DNA of 64,000 nucleotides, taken from the NCBI GenBank assembly GCA_029876055.1, contig CM056878.1, forward strand, positions 3,472,001 through 3,536,000, in the 5' to 3' direction. The stretch is from Madurella fahalii (lineage: Eukaryota; Ascomycota; Sordariomycetes; Sordariales). Positions 1 through 8,312 of the stretch are shown here, one piece after another (positions within the stretch are counted from its first letter, which is position 1; each line of letters begins with the position of its first letter). A model generated the notes under the pieces. The model was not told the origin of the DNA. It ran no database searches and worked only from the letters and a program-made list of their open reading frames with translations. The translations under genes and the position numbers were made by a program.

Positions 1-800
1 CCTTGGGTGGCCGGATCCTTTGTTCTCCACTGGCCCTTCCTTAACTCCGGATAGCTTGTGCTTTGAGGTCACGAATCTGAAGGAAGCATAAAATGCTTCG
101 CTTTGGCCGTTTTCCTTATGACTAATCTTCTCCTAAGGGTTAGGGTACTCTGTACAACATGTTTAATGTAGAATGTGTTTATCCCTGAATCCCTGGCGCA
201 AGACTATGACAAGCTCTATCGAGAGTTGTTGCGATGGAGATGCTGTGAATTATTCTAGGTATGGGTGAGATCTTTTGCGTTGCTAGGGCTGCTGTATTTG
301 TCTGCTGTCCGGCAGCTTGGGTGTCATGTAAGTCCAGCGTCTTCCGGACCCCTGAACATCCCGGACCAAGCAAAGTTCTCACAAGCCGTCACGGTATTCA
401 AGAATGGTGCAAGCTCGCCCAGAAGCGAATAGTAGCCGCAATCTTTACACCTCCGGCATAGGTTGAAGACGAAGTTTCATGGTCCATGTCGTCGGGTAGA
501 ACCTCCTTAACCCCGGCCACACAGTCCGAATACCTTCTCTTTATCAATCACTTTTCTGCACGCCTCGCGACTGCCGCCGTCGACGCCTACCCGCTCCACC
601 TTGGAAGCGTCTTCTTAACCAATTTTTCATCACCTCTCCCCTTATATTTTCGTCAAACAATCTCAGGAGTTCCCTTCAACCCCTCGTCCCACGGGCCGTT
701 TTCTCCGCAACGACCGTCTGTGTTTCCAACATTGCGTTGCGTACCTACGCCCTCAGTAGTCACTGCCTTCACACAGCTCATCTACTTGGGCTTGAACCAA
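1..800. other. Region without a supported gene
   Basis: No open frame here shows coding character or resemblance to a known family. The frames between about 180 and 820 overlap on both strands and are rich in Pro/Ser/Thr from pyrimidine-rich DNA. The last few hundred bases probably belong to the upstream and leader region of the gene starting at 1055. Confidence 0.5.
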
Positions 801-925
801 CCCCCTCCACCCACTTAGTCACTCCCCTCCACCTACTTAGTCACTCCACTCCACCCACTAGTCACTCCACTCCACCCACTCACTCCCCACCACTTAGTCA
901 CTCCCCTCCACCCACTTAGTCATCC
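801..925. repeat. Imperfect minisatellite, unit about 20-22 bp
   Basis: Five to six imperfect copies of a pyrimidine-rich unit built on CCACCCACTTAGTCACTCC follow one another, differing by small deletions (loss of CTT or of the TAGT block) and C/A changes. The array ends about 130 bp before the start codon at 1055, so it probably lies in the promoter or 5' leader of that gene. Copy number is likely to vary between isolates. Confidence 0.75.
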
Positions 926-1054
926 ACCTCTTATGTCGCTCAATCACTCTTTCTTCCGATCTTTCTCCGTTCACTTGCCACCTCCACTTCTATCCTTAGC
1001 AGTTCACTACGAACTATCTGCAGTTTCCACATCCGCGCTGAGATCAACGACCAA

Positions 1055-3046
1055 ATGGCATCAACCAGGACGCCCACATCGGGCGGGTCTCCGGATATCC
1101 TTCGCCACCCGGAAGCGCATGGCAAAGTGGACGGAATCCCAGGCACCCAGATAGAAGACAAGAAGAAGCGGTTGCGCGAGCTAAGAGACAATCATGCTTG
1201 CGTCCGGATCATTGTGAACCACATCGGAAGGCACTACCGAACCACCAAGCCTCCTCCGTGGCTCGATCTCTGCATCGTGGCCGAGCAGTTGCAGAGATCA
1301 ACCCGGTTACAATCCGCGCACGCCGCGTGGGTCAGCCTCAGGGCGTCCTTAGCTAGTGTCCGAGCATGGATGGGGAATCACGGGAGCTGGAGGAATGCAG
1401 CAGTGTCGAGGATGCCTTACCTTGGCACTCCATCCGAGATCATGGCCGTCGTTTTTCTCCACTCCAAAGGTCCCGGACTGCCCAAGGGGATGATTACACA
1501 ACTGGTTGGAGAGACGGATCTTGAATTCCTCTTGGACCGGCACAGGCCTGACCGAGACAAGCTCCCGCCATTCTGGAAGGGCGCTGAACTCGAGAGCCCC
1601 CGGTGGCGTCGCCAGTTCATGGAAAAGCCGCCGTTTCTCCCCGGCTTGCCATTCGACGATGACCTTACTGATCTAGTACTTAGCACCATGTACCGTGGCG
1701 GGAAGTCGGACCGTAAAGATAAACAGCAATTTAGCTTGCGGTCTCCGCCACAAGAGATCGCGGACGTGGACGTCGAGGACAAGTCTAGCGTATCAAGCGC
1801 TTCTGCTAACACGATCGTAACCAAGAAACGCGTCAAGACGGAGAACTCTCCCTCAGAAGAGGACGACGGCGAGCTGTGGGCGAATGATGTGCAAGCTACG
1901 ATGTCCAGCATTACCGAGCCATTTAAGGAGGTCATTGCAGCCGAAGAGTCGAGACTCCTGGGAAAGCGGCCCAATTTGGAAGATACCGTAGCTCATGATA
2001 GCAGCAAGCGGCAAAAGACGGTGGAGGAGGATGCCCGCTCGCAGAGGCCCATCAGCAGCATTGAGGACAGCGATTCCTCCTCCGCTTTCTCCGCCCTCAG
2101 CATCAGACTCGCCAAGATCGAAGGAGAATGTAGAATGTTGACCGTCAAGTACAAGAGGCTCAAGCAACAGGACCGGAAGCTGTTGAATGCGTACAACAAA
2201 CTCGAGGACAGCGCCGAAAAGCTGCGGAAACAGATTGAGCAGACGGACACTTGGTGCCAAAGGTTGCTAACTGAGAGTGCGCACAGGGATGAGCAATACC
2301 GCTGTCTGAACGAGAGATGCAGTAAGCTCGAGGAAAAGAACAAGCAGCTCGAGGACGGCAACAAAGGTCTCCAAGAGCGGATGACTGTTGTCGCAGCCCA
2401 CATGAAAGCCTTGGAACAGGAAGACACACGCCAGCCCGAAGCGGGCCTCAGTCCTCCAACCGCCAGGGAGGACGAGGCCAAGGATGGCTTATCCTCCATC
2501 GCCGCTGCGGACCTGCCACAGTTCCCGTCGCCCTTGGCACGCCATCGGAACCCCAAGCGTAGCCTCGCGAACCTTCCCCGCATCCCCCGGATGCCCACTT
2601 TTGACATCCATCCAGTTAACCGCCAACACTATGACGGCTCCAATAACACGGTGGCGGGCTACACCTACCAGTCTTGCCTGACGAGATATTCAAACACCAC
2701 CACCGCTACTTCCACTTCCGCTTCCGCTTCCGCTTCCGCCGGCTCAATCACTTCAGTCTCAACACACACCGCCGCCACCCTCCCCGCGCCTCCACGTCCA
2801 ACATCCCCTATCAGCCCCAATCCGGCCAACCACCCCCTTGTCCAAAACCATCTCTCCTGGCTTCCCCCGCACCACCGTATCCAGCTCGTTGCATACTTGG
2901 CGAATCTCGACCCGCAGGTTTGGAGGCTGAGCGACAAAGAAGTTGTGGCATATTGCCAAGAGAATGGGGTAAGATATGCAAGGCTGCACGAAGTGGTCGT
3001 GTGCTTCAGGCGGGTGCTAGGGCAGTTGGAGTTTGACATGTTTTGA
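1055..3046 (+). CDS. Unrecognised coiled-coil protein, 663 aa
   Basis: Single open frame with no evident intron. I do not recognise the family. The N-terminal ~200 residues look folded (hydrophobic and tryptophan-containing stretches around residues 60-200). Residues ~220-330 are acidic/serine-rich with basic KR clusters that could act as nuclear localisation signals. Residues ~345-455 form a long heptad-like coiled coil rich in Leu/Glu/Lys/Gln. A Pro/Ser/Thr-rich linker contains a short Ala-Ser repeat encoded by a TTCCGC tract near 2710-2740. The last ~60 residues again look folded. A nuclear or scaffold role is only a guess. The start is the first ATG in frame, reasonably placed after the pyrimidine-rich leader. 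It is the immediate left neighbour of the transposon block. Confidence 0.7.
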   Translation: MASTRTPTSGGSPDILRHPEAHGKVDGIPGTQIEDKKKRLRELRDNHACVRIIVNHIGRHYRTTKPPPWLDLCIVAEQLQRSTRLQSAHAAWVSLRASLASVRAWMGNHGSWRNAAVSRMPYLGTPSEIMAVVFLHSKGPGLPKGMITQLVGETDLEFLLDRHRPDRDKLPPFWKGAELESPRWRRQFMEKPPFLPGLPFDDDLTDLVLSTMYRGGKSDRKDKQQFSLRSPPQEIADVDVEDKSSVSSASANTIVTKKRVKTENSPSEEDDGELWANDVQATMSSITEPFKEVIAAEESRLLGKRPNLEDTVAHDSSKRQKTVEEDARSQRPISSIEDSDSSSAFSALSIRLAKIEGECRMLTVKYKRLKQQDRKLLNAYNKLEDSAEKLRKQIEQTDTWCQRLLTESAHRDEQYRCLNERCSKLEEKNKQLEDGNKGLQERMTVVAAHMKALEQEDTRQPEAGLSPPTAREDEAKDGLSSIAAADLPQFPSPLARHRNPKRSLANLPRIPRMPTFDIHPVNRQHYDGSNNTVAGYTYQSCLTRYSNTTTATSTSASASASAGSITSVSTHTAATLPAPPRPTSPISPNPANHPLVQNHLSWLPPHHRIQLVAYLANLDPQVWRLSDKEVVAYCQENGVRYARLHEVVVCFRRVLGQLEFDMF

Positions 3047-3257
3047 TCAGGTTCTGGGGATAAAATGCGAATGGTAAGAGCGAGAGCGAGTTGGGAATGA
3101 AGGGAGGGGGATAGGGAAAGAGTTCTGGGTCATGGTATAAGGAAGTAGATCGATGGTTCTGAATGCCGGGATTTTCGTCCGCAACCTTCATTTATATCCT
3201 TTTCGGTAAATTAAAGATAGCAGAACTATGGGTATCACAGTCAGGTGTTGAATGTGA

Positions 3258-3352
3258 GATGGAAAGAAAGAAAAGAAAAGAAAAGAAGATAAAAGAGAAG
3301 AAAAAGAGAGAAGAAAAGGAAAAAAGAAAAGAGAGAGAGGGAAAAAAGAAGA
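3258..3352. repeat. Purine-only tract (GAAA-rich)
   Basis: An almost uninterrupted run of about 90 purines made of GAAAA/GAGA units, ending at the TA dinucleotide where the pogo element is inserted. It lies about 210 bp after the stop codon of the coiled-coil gene, probably in its 3' region. Confidence 0.8.
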
Positions 3353-3354
3353 TA

Positions 3355-3377
3355 ACGTACATGATAAGCGAGTGACC
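3355..3377 (+). repeat. Left terminal inverted repeat of pogo element
   Basis: 23 bp, exact reverse complement of 6906-6928, directly preceded by TA (3353-3354). It defines the left boundary of the transposon. Confidence 0.93.
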
Positions 3378-3934
3378 TAGACAAGCGAGTGACCCACCTC
3401 CCACTACCCCATAACAACTATCCTCGAATATACTACAACAATGCTAGCAACCAACTATAATTACATCGGAAGCAGCTGAATCAGATAATTCTGCAACCTC
3501 CTGGCAAGTCCGTACATTATAGCCAGGCTTACCACACACACCACAACACCAAATCCTCGTACGAGACCCCCTTGCACCACTACTATCCAGCTGCGTTTCT
3601 TATACTCCCTCCTCACCCACGGCCTTCTAGTCCAGTAGATCGTATACATCTTACACAGTAAGTGATCTTCCAAGCTGCACACGTATTCTTTTAGCTCTCC
3701 GGCGCTTGCTTAGTACCTCGTTAGCCTTACGGAGCGAAGAGACCTCTAACCGAAGAAGAGCTACCTCGTGCATTACAGCCATTATACCCTTAGTAAGCTG
3801 GTCCATAGCAGCTAATATCAAAGTTGGAGAGCTATTTTAATAGTTGGCAATGCGGGTCTTGATAGGCGTCGACTGCGACTCGGCTTCTCAGGGGTTATGT
3901 GGTGTCTAGAAGACCCAAGGTTGTGCTGTACCAG

Positions 3935-4601
3935 TGTAACGAGAGCCTCTTGACGGAATTAGGACGACCGGGCGAATGCCCCGCAATAATGAAATGGTGC
4001 AGAAACACACATCTACACCCACATACCCACCAAAAACAAGGGGGAGGGCAAAGACAGCCAAATGCCCGACAGACAAGATAGACAAGACAGGCCAGGCGAC
4101 ACCACCACAAATCGGGTCCCTGCAGCCTAAACAAGGTCAAAACAACATGTGCAGATAGAGCTCCCTCTGATCAGAGGGAGATCGCTTTGCACGCAAGGAG
4201 AGCTCGTCAATTGAGCTTGCAACAAGTGTGAAGAAAGGTACTGAATTGATTGTTCTGTCTAAGGAGCAATGGCCAGGATGGCCCTACTTATGGTGCGAAA
4301 GAAAAATGGGCCCACGGCAAGTTCTAGCCCCCGGGGCACCATCCTAGCAACTGTGTCCCTCTGATCAGAGGGACCCTGCCCTCTGGGGACTGTTTTCCCC
4401 AACTCAATAATGTCACGTTACCTGGTAGATAAAAACTCTGCGTGGCAGCTGCACACGCGGGGGAACTTCTAATCTGTAAGGATCAGTCTCTGTCAATAGA
4501 AGGAGGCTGTTCGTGAAGACTTCTACCCATAATCGTTAACTTATCGGTACTGGTACATCGTGTCCCAACTCCCTCAACGTACCTGTGAACAACTCCTTAC
4601 A
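3935..4601 (+). repeat. Solo LTR A (itself interrupted), TSD ACCAG
   Basis: Begins TGTAACGAGAG and ends CCTTACA. It is flanked by a perfect 5-bp duplication ACCAG (3930-3934 and 4602-4606). Excising it rejoins the transposase frame near the residues TAWYSTTLG. It is related to LTRs B and C over its length apart from a 413-bp insert. Without that insert and one copy of its 8-bp duplication the LTR is 246 bp, matching B (251) and C (258). No internal retrotransposon sequence is left, so it arose by LTR-LTR recombination. Confidence 0.88.
3992..4404. mobile_element. 413-bp insert with 8-bp target duplication inside LTR A
   Basis: The 8-mer CAATAATG occurs at both borders (3984-3991 and 4405-4412). 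Sister LTRs B and C lack the segment, so it is a later insertion. An 8-bp duplication is typical of hAT-, P- or Mutator-like transposons, but I see no clear terminal inverted repeats (ends AAATGGTGCAG... and ...TTTTCCCCAACT). It encodes nothing evident. It contains two copies of a perfect 20-bp palindrome with core CCCTCTGATCAGAGGG (4161-4180 and 4355-4374). Class unknown; probably a non-autonomous element. Confidence 0.7.
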
Positions 4602-5377
4602 ACCAGGCTGTGAGATTGGGGGTATTGGCGTATAAAGCTTTATATCCAGTGTAGAAAGCACCCTCTCTGGATCGTATAGTATAAGGCCAGCCCCTGCAAA
4701 GCCACCCTATATATTGCTCTCTATTATAGAGGCAAAAAAGGTGTTGCAGAAGGCATAGAAGAACTCGAGCTTGGTAATATAGTTGATATACATACGTATC
4801 AGATCCTCGATTTGGCGACTATATACCTGCTTTAGTGGTCTAAAGTAGCCAACATCGAGTAGCTGGTACTTATAGGAAGTGTCACGGGGTTTCTGTCGTG
4901 ATCCCGTAACTGGTGACCTCAAGGGCGTCAGCCTTGACGCTGAGGTAGGCACTTCATGAACACTGGCATGATCTATGACAAAGTAAGATATGATGATGGT
5001 TTTTTGAATGAAGGTCCTCTGAGGACAAATCTGGGGGGTCTTTATAGACGTATGCGATGACCCCTGGGCCGTCATCCCTGACGGGATGTGGGCCCAGGCA
5101 CTGCTGAGCAGTGTTAGCCTCCGCCACGTAACAGGAAGAGTGCAGAGGCATGCAGAGTATGATGATGTTGTTCTGCTTGCAATAGAGCTCGAACTCGGTT
5201 GAATAGTAGCTTTCGTAGCCGTCGAGGATCAGTAACCGGTATATACCTTTTTGTACGAGATTTTGTATAGTAGTCGAAGTACTTGATCCAATCTAGGCCT
5301 ACCGCATTGGTAGTCTAGCTATTGTCGGTGGTTACAATATACCAGATAACTAGGAGGTTGTATTCCCAGTACCAATT

Positions 5378-5628
5378 TGTAACGAGAGTCTCCAGACGAA
5401 GGTCAGGAGGACCCGCCGAATGATGCTGGATGATGTCACGATACAGGATAGATAAGAACCCCGTAAGGGAACTCTCTCACGCGGGGCACTTCTGATCCGC
5501 AAGGATCAGTCTCTGTGTAATTGATAGGAGGCTGTTCACCAAGATATCGCCCGCTGGTCCAGGTCTTTTCGGTATCAAGACATCGTGGTCCATCTCCCTC
5601 AACGTGTTCCCAGAACAACCCCTTTACA
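5378..5628 (+). repeat. Solo LTR B, TSD CAATT
   Basis: 251 bp, begins TGTAACGAGAG and ends CCTTTACA, flanked by a perfect duplication CAATT (5373-5377 and 5629-5633). Same family as A and C. It lies inside the transposase catalytic region. No flanking gag-pol sequence. Confidence 0.92.
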
Positions 5629-5778
5629 CAATTAGCGAGGTAGTAATGCCTAGCTAGGATAATAAATAGTGAGATAACCTAACTAAGGGTATTGACACCC
5701 TGGATCACCGTTGCCCACTCGCGGTTACCAGGCTGGGCTAACTTTACCTTATTACGGCTATCCGAGGTCGTAACAACT

Positions 5779-6036
5779 TGTAAAGGGGGTTGTTCTGGGA
5801 ACACGTTGAGGGAGATGGACTACGATATCTCAGTACCGAAAAGGGTTCGATCAGTGGGTGATAGCTTCACGAACAGCCTCCTATTGTCATTGACTACACA
5901 GAGACTGATCCTTGCGGATCAGAAGTGCCCCGCGTGAGAGAGTTCTCTCACGGGGTTCTTATCTATCCTGTATCGTGACATCATCCAGCATCATTCGGCG
6001 GGTCCTCCTGACCTTCGTCTGGAGACTCTCGTTACA
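5779..6036 (-). repeat. Solo LTR C, inverted relative to B, TSD CAACT
   Basis: 258 bp, same family as B but in opposite orientation (reads TGTAAAGG...CTCTCGTTACA on the plus strand). Flanked by a perfect duplication CAACT (5774-5778 and 6037-6041). Its own duplication shows that it inserted independently and is not the second arm of one element. B and C are separated by 150 bp of transposase sequence and form a large imperfect inverted repeat. Confidence 0.92.
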
Positions 6037-6093
6037 CAACTATACCTGCAAAGATGATCTCCATTATAAATCCGGTCTCGTCGAAGTTATAGA

Positions 6094-6366
6094 TGTCGGA
6101 AAGCACGGCACCTCTGAATCTTGGGAAATGACAGTTGAGGATTTTATGTGTGTTGTCTTAATTGTCTTCCTTGTGTGTCCATCTATCCCTCGAGAACTTG
6201 CTCCTTCTATACACGAGGTATACGTACAGGATGACGTTTCCACAGTGGCGCAGCCGGCTGCCAGTCTGCTAAGTGGAGTACATGTGACTAGCTCCTACAC
6301 TAGATCCTGTAACAGATCTTGTCTCGGATTCTATAGCAGATTCTGTGGCAGCTGATCCTTTTGACA
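6094..6366. repeat. Solo LTR D, second family, TSD ATAGA
   Basis: 273 bp beginning TGTCGGAAAG and ending CTTTTGACA on the plus strand, flanked by a perfect duplication ATAGA (6089-6093 and 6367-6371). Excising it rejoins the transposase between the VDDDVY-like and YNFDETGF-like segments. Its sequence is unrelated to LTRs A-C, so a second LTR retrotransposon family was active here. Confidence 0.88.
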
Positions 6367-6905
6367 ATAGACATCGTCATCCACAATACTATACTTGGCT
6401 CTAGTATTCCATACTAGTACAAACCACGTGCTAATAACCTTTAGATCTTCGCATTTGGCCCTCTAGTAGTTATATCTACACGTATAACGTGTATAGAGCT
6501 CTAGCTAGCGTTTAACGAAGTTGTGAGCCCAGTATTTGCCGACAGAGGATACGTCGCATTCGCGTAGCAGATGGTTGGCCATATCTTCTATACCACTCAG
6601 TCTAGGTAGGAATGCGCGTACAGATAGCTCAATTATATATTGAACTATCGTCTTCTCTTCCAAATCCGTAAGCTTACGCGAGTTGGCTGGAAGATCGCGT
6701 CGTGCAGGCTTGCCGGCGCGTCGGCGCGCTAGAGTCTTACGGTCGACCTCGTAGATCTCAGCTGAGGCTCGTTCGCTTAGATTCTTGTCGTTTTGGAGAG
6801 CTTGGAGGGCCAAGATTATCTGGCCTTCTTTTGAAGTAGAGGGCATCTTGGATAGTAGGGGAAATTCGTTGTTGAGTGCAAAGGTGTTGTGTCGCGTAGA
6901 AAGTG

Positions 6906-6928
6906 GGTCACTCGCTTATCATGTACGT
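6906..6928 (-). repeat. Right terminal inverted repeat of pogo element
   Basis: Exact reverse complement of 3355-3377, directly followed by TA (6929-6930). It defines the right boundary and lies about 60 bp upstream of the transposase start codon at 6846. Confidence 0.93.
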
Positions 6929-7291
6929 TATAAGTGATACAGATGATGCGAAGGGGTAGGGTTGCCCCATTTTAATCTGCTGGTAAATCATTACTCATAA
7001 CCCTAACCCTGAAAATTTACCCCTGATTTGGCATGTTGCACTATCCTTGGATAACAACAGCGTCTTTCCCGGATGAGCAGTTGTCAAAGAGTTATAGGGG
7101 TCTTTGAGAAATGAATTATCTAGGATCTGGATACGTAGAATCTCAGGTAGCCAAATTCCGGATGTATCGGACTCGTCTCCAGCAACCGGGTCCCACTTAC
7201 CGGGGTCAGCAATTGAGATGAAACTCGGTCAGAGAGCCAACCTCAACTCACTCTGTCTCTCCGTCGGCCCTAAGCCAAACACAACATCAAG
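6929..7291. other. Intergenic, transposon to dioxygenase gene
   Basis: No gene seen. This is the flank of the pogo insertion and presumably the promoter and leader of the gene at 7292. The repeated CCCTAAC-like words near 7000 are too few to be a telomeric tract. Confidence 0.5.
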
Positions 7292-8312
7292 ATGTTTACT
7301 TACATCCTTGCCGTAGTCCCAATCCTTCTCTTCTTCTCCGACCCTATAAGTCAACTATTCTCCCCGTCCGCTCCACGAATCCGCCGCCTGCCGCGCCCGC
7401 AGCTCAATGCGGACCTCTTAGCACTCGAAGACAACAACAACAACAACAGCGTGAACTACACGTGCCCGCACAACCCTTACACGGTCCACATCTACTCCCG
7501 CGAGCCCCTAGTCCTCTACGTAGAAAACTTCCTTTCCCCTCCCGAGCGCACTCACCTGCTAGAAATCAGGCATGTACAGTACCATCCCACACCTTTTTTT
7601 TTTTTTTTTTGTTTTGTTGTTGAAGGTCACTTGTTTTTCCCCTTTGCCCAGTCTCAACGAAAAAAAAAAAAAAGTTAACCGTCGACCGGGAGAGGAAAAA
7701 AACATCAGCGAACCCCTATACCAACCATCGACAATCACCCACGACGCTGGCAAGAGCCAGCAACACGACCCGGCCATCCGCGACTCCCTCGTCGCGCTCG
7801 TGCCCCGCACCGAGACGGTCCGGTGCGTCGAGGACCGCGCCCGCGCCCTGCAGGGGTGGCAGGACCAGGTCTGGATCGAAAGGCTCCGCGTGCAGCGGTA
7901 CGCGGCTGGCGGGCACTACGCTCACCACTTTGACTGGTCTAGCGGGTGGGGTGGATGGGGCAGGGTGGGCAGCTTCATGGTCTGGGTTGATGATGGCTCT
8001 GCTGGCTCTGGTGATGGGCACGGGGCCAAGGACGGGAACGGGGACGGGGACGCGGAGGGGTTGGTGGGAGGGGGGACTGAGTTTCCTCTGCTGAGGCGGA
8101 AGGAGGATGGGAGGTGGTGTGCGTTTGTGGAGTGCGGCGAAGGGGTGAACGGGACCGTGTTCAAGGTCGTGCCCGGCAATGCGGTCTACTGGGAGAACTT
8201 CAGGGCGGACGGGACGGGGAGGGCGTACGACGAGACGTGGCATGCCGGGCTGCCTGTTGAGAAAGGGGTCAAGGTTGGGTTGAACATTTGGAGTTGGGGG
8301 AGAATTGAGTAA
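7292..8312 (+). CDS. Prolyl 4-hydroxylase-like 2OG-Fe(II) dioxygenase, 293 aa
   Basis: Likely an ER or secretory-pathway oxygenase of the P4Hc family: an N-terminal hydrophobic segment (residues ~3-20) anchors or exports it. The catalytic core shows the iron ligands HxD (H166, D168 in HFDW) and the distal His (H271 in WHAGLP), with the 2-oxoglutarate-binding Lys at K281 (KVGLNIW). Exons are 7292-7569 and 7709-8312. The intron is unusual: donor CAG|GCATGT, acceptor CATCAG, i.e. GC-AG. This join gives HLLEI-SEPLYQPST, as expected for the family. A GT donor at 7574 with an acceptor at 7694 is also in frame but adds the atypical residues RHEKN. The intron contains T17 (7594-7610) and A14 (7660-7673). 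A Gly/Asp-rich loop (~residues 185-210) is low complexity. The target protein or metabolite is not predictable. Confidence 0.85.

Larger units (their letters stand above)
3444..6846 (-). pseudogene. Pogo-family transposase (HTH-psq/CENP-B + DDE), broken
   Basis: Starting at 6846 there are about 113 intact residues with the psq-type helix-turn-helix and CENP-B-like DNA-binding region (ends ...GKYWAHNFVKR). Further recognisable pieces lie between the insertions: an IYNFDETGF-like catalytic-domain motif near 6055-6090, a PGNREWATVIQG-like motif at about 5680-5770, and a late DDE segment with LDVGYFRPLK near 4830-4855. Near 3690-3770 is the LRKAN..LSKRRRAKR coiled coil, and near 3500-3570 a zinc-knuckle remnant CGVCGKPGYNVRTC. 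In-frame stops and His/Cys-to-Tyr changes, as in the knuckle where His is expected, fit C-to-T/G-to-A mutation as left by RIP. Four LTR insertions further split the frame. Confidence 0.88.
3355..6928 (-). mobile_element. Dead Fot/pogo-family DNA transposon carrying nested insertions
   Basis: Both ends carry a 23-bp perfect inverted repeat starting ACGTACATGATAAGCGAGTG, flanked by the TA dinucleotide duplication typical of Tc1/mariner-pogo elements (TA at 3353-3354 and 6929-6930). A second copy of the motif AAGCGAGTGACCCACC lies just inside the left repeat (3382-3397). Inside is a transposase remnant on the minus strand. Removing the four LTR insertions and one copy of each of their target duplications leaves about 2.1 kb, the normal size of an autonomous element of this family. 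The element is inactive: the reading frame has stops and is split four times. Confidence 0.92.

Noticed and set aside
5373..6041. A single transposon with long terminal inverted repeats (B and C as its arms)
   Set aside because: Each arm has its own different, perfect 5-bp duplication, and the DNA between them is alignable pogo transposase. They are two separate solo LTRs.
6505..6846. A stand-alone small DNA-binding gene of 113 aa
   Set aside because: It is the 5' end of the broken pogo transposase, inside its terminal repeats, and the rest of the protein follows in pieces.
6929..7060. Telomere-like repeats near 6990-7010 (CCCTAACCCT)
   Set aside because: Only one or two units, inside a gene-rich region; chance or a short interstitial trace.
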